Shown: positions 33,130-41,646, numbered from the stretch's first letter. The stretch is 64,000 nucleotides of DNA from a virus (IMGVR_UViG_3300033149_003115:1-64000); one strand, 5' to 3'. Numbers and translations: made by a program. Notes: generated by a model from the sequence alone, not told the origin.

Positions 33130-33369
33130 TTGAGGACCATGACATGTGCTCATTGTGGTAGGCAGTTCACTTGTAGTGGTAAATGCCAGAGGATCAGTCC
33201 CTACACATCCACTCTTTGCTCTTGTCTGGACTGTAGGATCAAGTTCTTAGTCAACTGTGAAATAGAACGATTCTCAGTCCTTCTAAAGGATATTCTAGAG
33301 ATCTATTCCACATGCTATGATCTTAGTGTAGAAGAGCTAAAGAAGAGATATATTATGTGTCTTATTTAG
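33130..33369 (+). CDS. Family B zinc peptide (copy 7)
   Basis: TTG start with GAGG about 9 nt upstream. CAHCGRQFTCSGKC, CSCLDC, TCYDLSVEELKKRYIMCLI. First of the large second cluster. Confidence 0.65.
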   Translation: MRTMTCAHCGRQFTCSGKCQRISPYTSTLCSCLDCRIKFLVNCEIERFSVLLKDILEIYSTCYDLSVEELKKRYIMCLI

Positions 33370-33382
33370 AGGACTATATCTA

Positions 33383-33670
33383 ATGAAAGACACTAAATGC
33401 TTTAGATGTGGTAAAACATTCAAATGTACTAAAGATTGTACTCATAAACCATTCACATTCTTACCAGAGAACTCTGAACTTGAAACTGTTTGTATATGTC
33501 TAGATTGTAGAATAGAAGATTATCTTGAGCTTAGATCTAAGGCATGGGCATTACAAAGAGGTAAAACACCTTCATTTTTGGAATATAGCTTTTTTATTAA
33601 AGGATGTGTTAGCTGTTATAACATACCTGAAGAAGAAGTAAAGAAGAGGATATTGATAGACACGCTATGA
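33383..33670 (+). CDS. Family B zinc peptide (copy 8)
   Basis: CFRCGKTFKCTKDC, CICLDC, SCYNIPEEEVKKRILIDTL. Locally AT-rich. Confidence 0.65.
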   Translation: MKDTKCFRCGKTFKCTKDCTHKPFTFLPENSELETVCICLDCRIEDYLELRSKAWALQRGKTPSFLEYSFFIKGCVSCYNIPEEEVKKRILIDTL

Positions 33671-33679
33671 GGTAAACAC

Positions 33680-33922
33680 ATGAAGAGGATGAAGTGTGCT
33701 AGCTGTGGAATAGAATTTGAGTGTACTCGTTTTTGTAGTCACTTACTCCCCTTTAGAGAAACTTGTTTATGTCTTAAATGTCAGATACGTTTACAAAAGA
33801 ATGTAGTAGGAGAAATTCTAGAGCTATATGGAGGACTAGGAGCTGATGATGAATATATCAGACGATGCTTTAATTTAAGTAGAGAGGAGCTAAAGAAGCT
33901 AAAGGTCATAGAAACATTATAA
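33680..33922 (+). CDS. Family B zinc peptide (copy 9)
   Basis: CASCGIEFECTRFC, CLCLKC, RCFNLSREELKKLKVIETL. Confidence 0.65.
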   Translation: MKRMKCASCGIEFECTRFCSHLLPFRETCLCLKCQIRLQKNVVGEILELYGGLGADDEYIRRCFNLSREELKKLKVIETL

Positions 33923-33934
33923 ATGGGATAACAA

Positions 33935-34171
33935 ATGATATGTTGGAACTGTGGTAAATCATTTGAGTGTACTAAGTATTGTCAATCTAAGCTTGATCCA
34001 GTTGAATATTGTCTATGCATGGAATGTCAGATCAAGATATTGAACTCTCCAAAAGAAGGATATATTTTTATCCCTAGGACATATTCTCCAATAGAGGTAG
34101 AGGATATCATGAGGTGTTTCGATCTATCCAGGACTGATCTAGAGAAGCTCCAGGTGATACATCTCTTATGA
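33935..34171 (+). CDS. Family B zinc peptide (copy 10)
   Basis: CWNCGKSFECTKYC, CLCMEC, RCFDLSRTDLEKLQVIHLL. Ends with ATGA overlap. Confidence 0.65.
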   Translation: MICWNCGKSFECTKYCQSKLDPVEYCLCMECQIKILNSPKEGYIFIPRTYSPIEVEDIMRCFDLSRTDLEKLQVIHLL

Positions 34172-34410
34172 TCTACACTTCTCGATGTGTCAGATGTGGT
34201 AAGATCTTTAAGTGTACTAAGAGATGTACTTTGTCACCTGAGGTACCTTATGGTTGTATATGTCTGAAATGTAGGTTAGAGGAGATCAAGAAGAACATAG
34301 ATCCCTATAGGATGATAGGGAAGCTGGATAGCATACTAGACTTATACTCATCCTGCTATGATGTCCCTCTTGATACTATGAAGAAGCTCTTCTTTATCAG
34401 CTATTTGTAG
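34168..34410 (+). CDS. Family B zinc peptide (copy 11)
   Basis: CVRCGKIFKCTKRC, CICLKC, SCYDVPLDTMKKLFFISYL. Start in the overlap with copy 10. Confidence 0.65.
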   Translation: MIYTSRCVRCGKIFKCTKRCTLSPEVPYGCICLKCRLEEIKKNIDPYRMIGKLDSILDLYSSCYDVPLDTMKKLFFISYL

Positions 34411-34419
34411 GGAATAACC

Positions 34420-34650
34420 TTGTATAAGATGAAACATGTCAACTGGGATAAGGTATTTGAATATACCAGGTTCTGTGATCCTATGATTTCTAGCTCTTAT
34501 CATCCTAGAGAAATTTTAGAAGGGAGCGTAGACAGGTGTTTGTGTTTAAGTGTCAAATCAGATATTTTAGAACCTATACTAAGGAGCTGTTTTGGTCTTT
34601 CTAAGAAAAAGTGTAAAGAGCCTATTATTGATAGAGGATTTATAGATTGA
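34420..34650 (+). CDS. Family B peptide with lost zinc ligands and lost tail (copy 12)
   Basis: Aligns as MKHVNWDKVFEYTRFC where siblings have C-x2-CGK-x-F-x-C-T, so the first CxxC is gone; the second is CLCLSV instead of C-x-C-x2-C. The SCFGLSKKK block survives but the end (PIIDRGFID) lacks the usual tail. A decaying or repurposed duplicate. Confidence 0.55.
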   Translation: MYKMKHVNWDKVFEYTRFCDPMISSSYHPREILEGSVDRCLCLSVKSDILEPILRSCFGLSKKKCKEPIIDRGFID

Positions 34651-34874
34651 CTAAAGTAATCTGTGCTAGATGTGGTAAGGAGTTCAAATGTGAGGGAATA
34701 TGTCCTTCTTTCTCATTATCCCCTCAAAATAGGTGTATCTGTTTAGAATGTAGGCTAAAAAACTTCCCTTATTATAGCGATAATTTCTATTTCTTTGGTA
34801 AGGAGTACACCAAGAAATGTTTTAATCTAAGTGAAGAGGAGATCTCTAAGCTACTAATAATCTATAGTTTATAG
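34647..34874 (+). CDS. Family B zinc peptide (copy 13)
   Basis: TTG overlapping the previous stop. CARCGKEFKCEGIC, CICLEC, KCFNLSEEEISKLLIIYSL. Confidence 0.65.
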   Translation: MTKVICARCGKEFKCEGICPSFSLSPQNRCICLECRLKNFPYYSDNFYFFGKEYTKKCFNLSEEEISKLLIIYSL

Positions 34875-34949
34875 AGTGATCATATTTGGGAGAATAAGGT
34901 TATATGTTCTCAATGATCTTTTTGATAGTATACACTTTGTGATTATATC

Positions 34950-35213
34950 ATGATAGTTAGATGTTTAGACTGTGGTAGAGTCATCAAGTGTACCAGATCA
35001 TGTCATAAGATCAAAAGTCTGAAGGGGAGAGATCTGGTATTTTGCTATTGCTCAGACTGTCTAATGAAGCAGCTAGATAAGCTTTCAAGATATTCAGATA
35101 GAAGCTCCAAGCTCTCTGAGTCTGACTTGAATGATATTCTAGACAGGTTAGAAAGATGCTTTGAGATGGACAAGAGCGAAATAGACAAGATCCTAATCCT
35201 TTATTCCTTATAG
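34950..35213 (+). CDS. Family B zinc peptide (copy 14)
   Basis: CLDCGRVIKCTRSC, CYCSDC, RCFEMDKSEIDKILILYSL. Preceded by a 75-nt AT-rich gap in which I see no gene. Confidence 0.65.
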   Translation: MIVRCLDCGRVIKCTRSCHKIKSLKGRDLVFCYCSDCLMKQLDKLSRYSDRSSKLSESDLNDILDRLERCFEMDKSEIDKILILYSL

Positions 35214-35226
35214 CAATATTTAAGAG

Positions 35227-35448
35227 ATGAGGTGGATGAAGAAGCCTAAAGTAGTGAGGGTTAAGCCTAAGCTTAAGCTAGAGAGCTCAATGTCTGGATA
35301 CATTATCTATCTATGTGATGATCTGGGAAATGAGATATGGACTGAGCTATTTAAGGATGTGAAAGAGGCTACCACTATATACAATGTCCTCTCTGAGGTC
35401 CTGCTATCCCTTAGACTTAACTCATTTCATATCATGAGATCCACATAG
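35227..35448 (+). CDS. Unknown basic protein, 73 aa
   Basis: Basic N terminus (KKPKVVRVKPKLKL) and a short alpha/beta remainder. No zinc motif, no tail, despite lying inside the family B cluster. Confidence 0.5.
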   Translation: MRWMKKPKVVRVKPKLKLESSMSGYIIYLCDDLGNEIWTELFKDVKEATTIYNVLSEVLLSLRLNSFHIMRST

Positions 35449-35459
35449 AGGGTTTTAGC

Positions 35460-35594
35460 TTGGATATTAAACATGTTTGTGAGTTTGAAGCATCTGGTGG
35501 ACTATGCTGGCTAAAGGGTCTTAGGGTATGTAATGAAATAGACTATACCAAGTGTAAGACACGTAAAGCTGGACTGATCGTCTGTGAGCTATAG
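35460..35594 (+). CDS. Cys-rich peptide, 44 aa
   Basis: TTG start, AGAGGG 7 nt upstream. HVCEFE...LCWLKGLRVCNE...KCKTRK, ending LIVCEL. Not family A or B but ends in the same hydrophobic style. Confidence 0.5.
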   Translation: MDIKHVCEFEASGGLCWLKGLRVCNEIDYTKCKTRKAGLIVCEL

Positions 35595-35604
35595 GTGTTA
35601 GATC

Positions 35605-35841
35605 TTGATAAGAGTCTGCTCCAAGTGTGGTGTTGAGTTCGTGTGCAATGGAGAGTGTCCTCAATATAGAATGTTTGGTCCTTCTTGTATCTGTCTAAGA
35701 TGTAGACTAGTCTTACTCAAAACATGGAAAGAGTATTTTAATCTAGGCTATTCTTACCTGATGAGGATACTTAAAATAGAAGAGTGTTTTAACCTGGATG
35801 ATATTGAAATAAAGAAGATCTTGCTAACAGAGCTACTTTAG
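35605..35841 (+). CDS. Family B zinc peptide (copy 15)
   Basis: TTG start. CSKCGVEFVCNGEC, CICLRC, ECFNLDDIEIKKILLTELL. Confidence 0.65.
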   Translation: MIRVCSKCGVEFVCNGECPQYRMFGPSCICLRCRLVLLKTWKEYFNLGYSYLMRILKIEECFNLDDIEIKKILLTELL

Positions 35842-35856
35842 GAGGAAGACATTAAA

Positions 35857-36156
35857 TTGATACCTGTATGTAAGAACTGTGGAAGCTCAAATATACTGGT
35901 CAAGTGGGTACGTAAGTCAGAGAAATCAGATATTGTCTCGTTTGAGAAGTATGCTAATAAACTACTAGAGGAGAGGAAGAACACCAAGCATGATATTGGA
36001 TCTCTCTATTCATCAACCATTTCCTACCCCTTCCCATCTCTCGGATCAGTGCCTGATCCCATCACTAATTACGCTCAGCTGGTCCTGACTTGTAAGAACT
36101 GTGGATACACTATAGTGATCAACATCGATAGCTGGCTAGTGGCTAATGACATCTGA
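35857..36156 (+). CDS. Zinc ribbon protein, 99 aa
   Basis: CKNCGSSNILVKW at the N terminus and TCKNCGYTIVINI near the C terminus make a split ribbon around a 60-residue insertion. Ends WLVANDI. Overlaps the next gene. Confidence 0.55.
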   Translation: MIPVCKNCGSSNILVKWVRKSEKSDIVSFEKYANKLLEERKNTKHDIGSLYSSTISYPFPSLGSVPDPITNYAQLVLTCKNCGYTIVINIDSWLVANDI

Positions 36157-36385
36157 AGTAGAGACAACGAAGACAAGATGTCTAAGATGTGGTAAGGAGT
36201 TCAGATGTACCAGGCACATAGCATCCATATGTAGAGATATCTCAGCTTGTATCTGCTTTGATTGTAGTGTTCCTCTCCTCTTGGAGCAGGGGATTAGTCT
36301 TCATAGTATAATATCAAGCTGTGTAGAGTGTTATGATGTTTCACCAGAGGAGGTTAAAAAGAAGATAGTCATCTCTTCCCTTTAA
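36146..36385 (+). CDS. Family B zinc peptide (copy 16)
   Basis: CLRCGKEFRC, CICFDC, ECYDVSPEEVKKKIVISSL. Starts inside the previous gene. Confidence 0.65.
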   Translation: MTSEVETTKTRCLRCGKEFRCTRHIASICRDISACICFDCSVPLLLEQGISLHSIISSCVECYDVSPEEVKKKIVISSL

Positions 36386-36396
36386 GGTGAAGTTCT

Positions 36397-37584
36397 ATGA
36401 TACCTCGTGAGATCCTTTATGATATAAGAGAGGGTATGAAGAATAAGTCATTACCAAAGGCTATCTCAATAATAGCTCAGAGACTACACTTAGGATCTGG
36501 GGATTATAAGAGATTCTCCCATTCTATCAATGGTCATAAGTGGAGAGGTATCATATATTACAAGAGAAATAGCCTACTAGGAACTATATTCTCATACTTT
36601 GATAGTAAGCCATTGGTGATCAAGGGATATCCTAAGATACGTTACTCAGAGGTATCCAGAGTTAGAGACAAGGAGTGTTATCTAGAGGCTAAGTACGATG
36701 GCACCAACCTGGGGTTCTGGATGTTCCCTGATGGTACTCTAATGGGTAAAACCAGGTTTGTAGAGCGTTATGATCGTCCAGGATACGAGGGTAGGAGATG
36801 GAGTGAGCTCATTAGTGACACTGGATACATGGATCAGATAGCCAAGCTATGTAAGGATGATTATTCCCCATTTGGTGAGCTTTATGGATACAGGAACCCA
36901 GGTGAGTTTATCAGGTACTCCACTCCCATAGACATCAAGTTCTTTGAGGTGTGTGATCTGAGGACCATGGAGTGGATAGAATACAATAGAAAAATAAAGC
37001 TACTAGAGAGCTATGGTCTCAGACCAGTGGAGCTATACTGGCATGGAGTACTATCATTAAAAGAAATAGCCAGGTTAGAATATGAAGCTAAGCAATATGT
37101 CTGCTTGGATGGTATGGAAGGGTATGTAGCAAAGTGGTATAGCTCAGAGGATAGAGAGACTTACATGGCTAAGCTCAAGTGTGATGACATCAAGGAGAGA
37201 GCATGGGGTTTATCTCCCAGATCCACCATCCCAAGATCCGTGATCTCCAAGGCTGTCAAGAAGGCTCTTGATAATAGATCCAGCTTTAGTACCTTGAAAG
37301 AGGTGGAGGACTTTGTTAGAGAGGAATTGTTGGAGGAGGCTACCAAAGAGCTGGTTAATAGAGTGGATAAGAAGATCAAGAGGATAGTGAAAGGAGCCTT
37401 TGGTAATATTGAAGATCAAAAGAAGATATGGGACTACTTTGAGGAGCTAGAGTCCATGGGTGTTTCTATTGATAATAAGAATAAGATCCTCTCTCTAGCA
37501 GCTAGTGTCTTTAAGGACATCAACCCAAGTGAGCTCTACAGAGCATATTGTGGATATCTGGCTATTAGAGAAATTAGAAGGTAA
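36397..37584 (+). CDS. RNA ligase (archaeal Rnl-type)
   Basis: Nucleotidyltransferase motifs in order: motif I EAKYDGTN with adenylated K99, then FGELYGYRNPGEF and FFEVCD (motif III region), GMEGYVAKWY (motif IV) and AKLKC (motif V). The C-terminal helical region (about 265-395) resembles the dimerisation part of archaeal Rnl3-type ligases. It would seal RNA breaks, for example tRNA cut by host defences. Assignment to the ligase superfamily is firm; subfamily is inference. Confidence 0.78.
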   Translation: MIPREILYDIREGMKNKSLPKAISIIAQRLHLGSGDYKRFSHSINGHKWRGIIYYKRNSLLGTIFSYFDSKPLVIKGYPKIRYSEVSRVRDKECYLEAKYDGTNLGFWMFPDGTLMGKTRFVERYDRPGYEGRRWSELISDTGYMDQIAKLCKDDYSPFGELYGYRNPGEFIRYSTPIDIKFFEVCDLRTMEWIEYNRKIKLLESYGLRPVELYWHGVLSLKEIARLEYEAKQYVCLDGMEGYVAKWYSSEDRETYMAKLKCDDIKERAWGLSPRSTIPRSVISKAVKKALDNRSSFSTLKEVEDFVREELLEEATKELVNRVDKKIKRIVKGAFGNIEDQKKIWDYFEELESMGVSIDNKNKILSLAASVFKDINPSELYRAYCGYLAIREIRR

Positions 37585-37589
37585 GTAGC

Positions 37590-37889
37590 TTGATACATGA
37601 AATTACTAATAGAGTGTTAAGGAAATATGATGATTGTGAAATAAAGGAGCTCACTCCTTCATGTTCTGTGATAGTATTCCCTGGGTTCAGGCTTATAATC
37701 AAAGCCACCTTTGATTATAGTGTTTACTTGGAGATATCCTTCAAATCTAATCTTAAGATATACCTCGATTGTAATCTAGAGGTCTATTCAAAAGTCCTTG
37801 AACGTAACGCTAAGATGAATGATATACTAACATTCATAGATAAAGTCAGGTCTTTTATGGAGAAGACGATCCTGGTTAACACCTTATAG
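37590..37889 (+). CDS. Unknown protein, 99 aa
   Basis: TTG start. Beta-rich (SCSVIVFPGFRLIIKATF) then helical, ending MEKTILVNTL. Length and pattern recall the 39747 gene, possibly a distant duplicate. Confidence 0.5.
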   Translation: MIHEITNRVLRKYDDCEIKELTPSCSVIVFPGFRLIIKATFDYSVYLEISFKSNLKIYLDCNLEVYSKVLERNAKMNDILTFIDKVRSFMEKTILVNTL

Positions 37890-37897
37890 GGATAAAC

Positions 37898-38665
37898 ATG
37901 AGGTCTCCAGATAGAATGTTTAATCTACAATGTAGAAATAGCTACTTCCTATCTCAGATCTTGCCTGGCATGGATGTCATTACTAACACTCCAGAGACAC
38001 CCTATGAGAAGAACTCCATTATCCATAAGAATATCCTATTATATGCCACTCAGGGGAGTGGTAAGACAGAGACCATTAGATCTTTAGTAGAGGAGATAGT
38101 AAACAAGTATGGGAAGGATAATGTTAATGCAGTTATCTCTAGTGGATCTAATAGCCTAGAGGATCTAATGGTGTTTGGACTAGATAACAAGCTGATACAG
38201 GTCCAGGTAGCTGATGACTTCACTCTACAAGAAGTCCCTAAGGAAGTGATCAAAGCTTACTTCAAGATCAGACATATATGGTATAAGAGGATCAAAAGAC
38301 CTTTTGGATATATTCTAAGCATATTCTCACTACACAGATTTCACTCTGGAGCTAAAGAGATCAGGAGCACAGCTGATGCTGTGTTAATAAGAGACGATAG
38401 CCTCAACCCTTATGATCACTCAGTCATCAAGGGGTTCATAGGAGAGTATGGACTAGAGGATCTACACTTCATAGAAGAGAACAGGGATCTCCATCCTGTC
38501 CTCAAGAGCTACTCTATATTTGCCACCAGGACTAAAAGAGTTGGATTAGTATATTTCCCTCTAGCATCCAAGAATCACCTTAGAGAGATATCTCCTATCA
38601 AGAGCAAATACACTAATATTGAACAACGTAAGCTAATAAGGAACTGTCTTTACGGTGATATATGA
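37898..38665 (+). CDS. P-loop ATPase, 255 aa
   Basis: ILLYATQGSGKTETIRSLVEEI holds a Walker A motif (QGSGKTE) after an N-terminal strand. HRFHSGAKEIRSTADAVLIRDDS resembles the sensor region of ring or packaging ATPases, but no clear Walker B Asp pair is obvious. Could be a DNA-pumping or regulatory ATPase. Overlaps the next gene by ATGATGA. Confidence 0.6.
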   Translation: MRSPDRMFNLQCRNSYFLSQILPGMDVITNTPETPYEKNSIIHKNILLYATQGSGKTETIRSLVEEIVNKYGKDNVNAVISSGSNSLEDLMVFGLDNKLIQVQVADDFTLQEVPKEVIKAYFKIRHIWYKRIKRPFGYILSIFSLHRFHSGAKEIRSTADAVLIRDDSLNPYDHSVIKGFIGEYGLEDLHFIEENRDLHPVLKSYSIFATRTKRVGLVYFPLASKNHLREISPIKSKYTNIEQRKLIRNCLYGDI

Positions 38666-38880
38666 TGAGCAAGGAAATAGTCAGAGTATGTAAGATATGT
38701 GGAAGGAGATGGAAGTGTGTCCCTAGACGAGTCAACAGGAGTGAGCTTTGTACTAAGGATTGTATCCAAGTCTGCTTCAGCTGCTTCACCCCTACTAATG
38801 GTCTAAAGAAAGAGGATGTTATAAACTCTAGATGTTACAAGCTAGAGGATTTCAAGTACAAGATCAGCTCCCTGATATGA
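38662..38880 (+). CDS. Family B zinc peptide (copy 17, divergent)
   Basis: CKICGRRWKC, CTKDC...CFSC with altered spacing, then SRCYKLEDFKYKISSLI. Confidence 0.55.
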   Translation: MMSKEIVRVCKICGRRWKCVPRRVNRSELCTKDCIQVCFSCFTPTNGLKKEDVINSRCYKLEDFKYKISSLI

Positions 38881-38890
38881 GGTGACATCT

Positions 38891-39034
38891 TTGAACTGTC
38901 CATATAGGTACAAGGTAGAAGGTGATCCCTGGAGGTATTGTGGCTATTATAAGAAGGAGAAAGTAATATGTGGATGTGAGGGGTATGAGGATGATTGTAT
39001 TATTCTAAAGAAGGAGATAGAAAAGAATGACTAA
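38891..39034 (+). CDS. Cys-rich peptide, 47 aa
   Basis: TTG with GAGGTGA 5-6 nt upstream. NCPYRYKVEGDPWRYCGYYKK, then ICGCEGYEDDC. Overlaps the next gene by 8 nt. Likely metal-binding. Confidence 0.5.
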   Translation: MNCPYRYKVEGDPWRYCGYYKKEKVICGCEGYEDDCIILKKEIEKND

Positions 39035-39602
39035 AGTACTCTATCCATCATGTAGTGAGCTAGTCACTCATCTGTACATCACTGATATAGAGGAGATCAG
39101 AAAGGCTCTAAGAGAGATCACCAGGATCACTGGGTACAAGGTGGGGGTATATGCTTATGTCACAAAGTACACAGATATCCCTCTCAACTCCAGACTTGGA
39201 GTTAGTACTAGAAAGGTGTACCTGGAGGTTGACATTGGCAAGGTTCAGCTCGTGAACACCAGTTATGGAGATGTTAAACTGGGAATAGACCTGAGCTCTC
39301 TATCCTCAAGAGACAAGAGAAAGATAGGGAACAAAAAATCAGATGATCTATGGCTAGTGTTATACAACCCTAACAAGAAGGATCATCTAAGGATCACCTT
39401 ACATGATAGCTACTGCTCAGCCTATGGACTAACCTTTGAATGTGAGCAGCATTGTTGCACTCTTAATTACCCAGCATTTGCAAAGATAATACAACACTTT
39501 GGATCTATTTATCATGCTCATGATGGAGGTAGCCCTTATGAGTTTGAAGACTGGTGTAAGAGGAATGATCTGGATGATGTCTTGGAACATGGATCCTATT
39601 AG
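39027..39602 (+). CDS. Unknown protein, 191 aa
   Basis: Alpha/beta protein with several Cys/His near the end (ECEQHCC) but no recognised family. ATG overlaps the previous stop region. Confidence 0.5.
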   Translation: MTKVLYPSCSELVTHLYITDIEEIRKALREITRITGYKVGVYAYVTKYTDIPLNSRLGVSTRKVYLEVDIGKVQLVNTSYGDVKLGIDLSSLSSRDKRKIGNKKSDDLWLVLYNPNKKDHLRITLHDSYCSAYGLTFECEQHCCTLNYPAFAKIIQHFGSIYHAHDGGSPYEFEDWCKRNDLDDVLEHGSY

Positions 39603-39613
39603 AGGAATATTTA

Positions 39614-39772
39614 ATGAGTGATCTAGTAGATTTCATAGTATGGTTGAAGAAGAAAGAGAACAAGGAGATATCATCCTCTCTAGTAAGAAGTATAGGATAT
39701 TATGTGTATAGATTCCTAGAGGAACAATATAAGGAGAAAGATCAGAGTGTCAAAGACAGGACAGCTAATTGA
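39614..39772 (+). CDS. Unknown helical peptide, 52 aa
   Basis: Charged helical peptide (IVWLKKKENKEISSSL). Overlaps the next gene by 26 nt. Confidence 0.45.
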   Translation: MSDLVDFIVWLKKKENKEISSSLVRSIGYYVYRFLEEQYKEKDQSVKDRTAN

Positions 39773-40046
39773 GATATCCAATATCTTAGTTAGAAAGAAA
39801 GGATTTACTATAAGATCTTTGAACCGTGAGGAGTCTAAGTTAAAATATAAAACCATAGATCTAAGGATCACCTGTGAGTACTCAGGGCTTAGCTTGGAAA
39901 TGGAAATGGGCTCCAAGATAGCTAATAATAACAAAACCATTCTATCCCTTACATGTTCTAGTATATTTGGTGTGGTTAAGGTTCTTGAATGGGTAGATGA
40001 AGCTCTTAGAATACTAACCAAGGTAGCTGTTATAGATGAGCTTTAG
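39747..40046 (+). CDS. Unknown protein, 99 aa
   Basis: GTG start with AAGGAG 10 nt upstream. Beta-rich N-terminal half, helical end LTKVAVIDEL. Possible distant paralogue of the 37590 gene. Confidence 0.5.
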   Translation: MSKTGQLIEISNILVRKKGFTIRSLNREESKLKYKTIDLRITCEYSGLSLEMEMGSKIANNNKTILSLTCSSIFGVVKVLEWVDEALRILTKVAVIDEL

Positions 40047-40055
40047 GGAATTACC

Positions 40056-40328
40056 TTGATCTGTATAAGCTGTGGTAAAGAGTTCAATTGTGACTCTAAA
40101 TATAGACTACATTGTACATTCTACGAGACAGGCGAGTGTTATTGTCCTTCTTGCGATATTGAGCTCCATTATTCTGAAAGCAATATATCGAGCTTAGAAC
40201 CTAGAGAGGTAGATATCCTCTTTGAACAATATGTCCTACATCATGTTAGGTGTTATGGGTCTAAGAGTCTTATCAAATATTCAGATAAAATATTACATCT
40301 TTATTTTAAAGGGAGGAATAATGTTTAA
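40056..40328 (+). CDS. Family B zinc peptide (copy 18, long)
   Basis: TTG start. CISCGKEFNC, CYCPSC and a C-terminal RCYGSKSL block; the end HLYFKGRNNV departs from the usual tail and overlaps the next copy, so its tail may have been overwritten. Confidence 0.58.
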   Translation: MICISCGKEFNCDSKYRLHCTFYETGECYCPSCDIELHYSESNISSLEPREVDILFEQYVLHHVRCYGSKSLIKYSDKILHLYFKGRNNV

Positions 40329-40557
40329 ACATCTTTGCTTAGAATGTAACAAAGAGTTCCAATGTACTGGAGAAGGATGTACATCTTATTTTCCTTATAT
40401 CTCAACATGTCCTTGTTACAAATGTTTTCTGGAGATTAACAAGAGCTTGATATTAAATCCTGACTTAGCTGGATTTGTTAGAGAACAGTTTATTCTATGT
40501 TATGGTGAGTCTAAAGTACATTATTTTGATAGATATTTAGTACGGGAGACCTTGTAA
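40321..40557 (+). CDS. Family B zinc peptide (copy 19)
   Basis: ATG 40321 after GGGAGGA. CLECNKEFQCTGEGC, CPCYKC, LCYGESKVHYFDRYLVRETL. Confidence 0.62.
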   Translation: MFKHLCLECNKEFQCTGEGCTSYFPYISTCPCYKCFLEINKSLILNPDLAGFVREQFILCYGESKVHYFDRYLVRETL

Positions 40558-41366
40558 TGTATCCTAAAGTATTATCTTTACATTGTACTAATCAATGTAA
40601 TCTAAGATGTAGATTCTGTTATATACCCAAAAATAAGAGATCTAAACCATTGAATTGGTTCTTGGATATTCCATCTGTAGCTAGAGACATAGGGATAGAA
40701 CAGATAGCCATAGGTGGAGGGGAGGTGACCTTATTCCCCAAGTTCCTAACCAAGCTAGCTAAGAGGTGTGTAGAGAATGATATTATACCCAACCTCACCA
40801 CCAATGGGATCAAGTTCGATCCATCCAAAATAGATACCAGCTTGTTTGGAGTGATATCCTTTAGCTTGGACTCTTACAAGATGTCTCATCTAAGCTATCA
40901 CCATCTGAGACGTATCATATCTAGTATCCAGAAATATCCTGACAGAGATCATAAGCCTAAAATCGGGATTAACTATTTACTCCTTAACAAGAGATCTCTA
41001 TACCAGCTTCCTCTGGTGATCAGATCTCTTGATGATATTGTGGACAGCTGGTACATCTTACATCTTAAATATCACCCAGTGGACTATAAGAGGAAAGACC
41101 TTGAGGGTGTCCTATACCTTCTTTCCCCTTTCCTTAGAGACAAACTACTGGTGGATGATTCTATTCAGGTCATCCTGGGTAAGAAGGAGATCTGTAATAG
41201 AGGTAGAGATCTGGTTAGTATAGATCCAAGTGGAAATGTCAAACCCTGCTCTTTTGACTCTTCCATAGGTTACTTGAATGATCCTAGAGATCTTAAAGAC
41301 ATAGTAAACATGTACTATCCTATGATGTTTGATGATAATAGGTGTCCTTATATTGTCTACAAATAG
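40557..41366 (+). CDS. Radical SAM enzyme, 269 aa
   Basis: CNLRCRFC (C14, C18, C21) is the radical-SAM 4Fe-4S motif, followed by IAIGGGEVTLFP (GGE SAM-binding motif) and NLTTNGI. The C-terminal CNRGRDLVSIDPSGNVKPC is SPASM/twitch-like, a second cluster site. Such enzymes modify peptides, tRNA or small molecules. TGATG-type junction with a family B peptide. Confidence 0.78.
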   Translation: MYPKVLSLHCTNQCNLRCRFCYIPKNKRSKPLNWFLDIPSVARDIGIEQIAIGGGEVTLFPKFLTKLAKRCVENDIIPNLTTNGIKFDPSKIDTSLFGVISFSLDSYKMSHLSYHHLRRIISSIQKYPDRDHKPKIGINYLLLNKRSLYQLPLVIRSLDDIVDSWYILHLKYHPVDYKRKDLEGVLYLLSPFLRDKLLVDDSIQVILGKKEICNRGRDLVSIDPSGNVKPCSFDSSIGYLNDPRDLKDIVNMYYPMMFDDNRCPYIVYK

Positions 41367-41389
41367 ATCAAGATTCATATCAGGTGACT

Positions 41390-41412
41390 ATAGTGGGACA
41401 TCCTCCCACTAT
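41390..41412. terminator. TAGTGGGA hairpin, copy 3
   Basis: ATAGTGGGA (41390-41398), loop CATCC, TCCCACTAT (41404-41412): perfect 9-bp stem, 24 nt after the radical SAM gene. Confidence 0.45.
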
Positions 41413-41457
41413 TGTAAATATGCCCAATGGTTAGAGTGCTCTTAGAGAGAATGTCTG

Positions 41458-41646
41458 ATGTCTAAAATACTGGAGATAGGAGACAAATGTCCTGATCATA
41501 TCCGTGTATCATGTATCCCAGGATGCTATTGCTGTAAATGTAATCTCCATGAGAGGGTGTGTATTCATTGTCCTTGGGAGATCATATCAAGGTTCCCTCA
41601 TGAGTTCTCTAAGATAGCCAGGCTAAAGCTAATAAATGAGCTATAA
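41458..41646 (+). CDS. Family C Cys-rich protein, 62 aa
   Basis: IGDKCPDHI, GCYCCKC, VCIHCPWEIISRF and tail ARLKLINEL. Isolated copy of the 12904/13143 pair, and the one that supports ATC as the start position of 12904. Confidence 0.6.
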   Translation: MSKILEIGDKCPDHIRVSCIPGCYCCKCNLHERVCIHCPWEIISRFPHEFSKIARLKLINEL

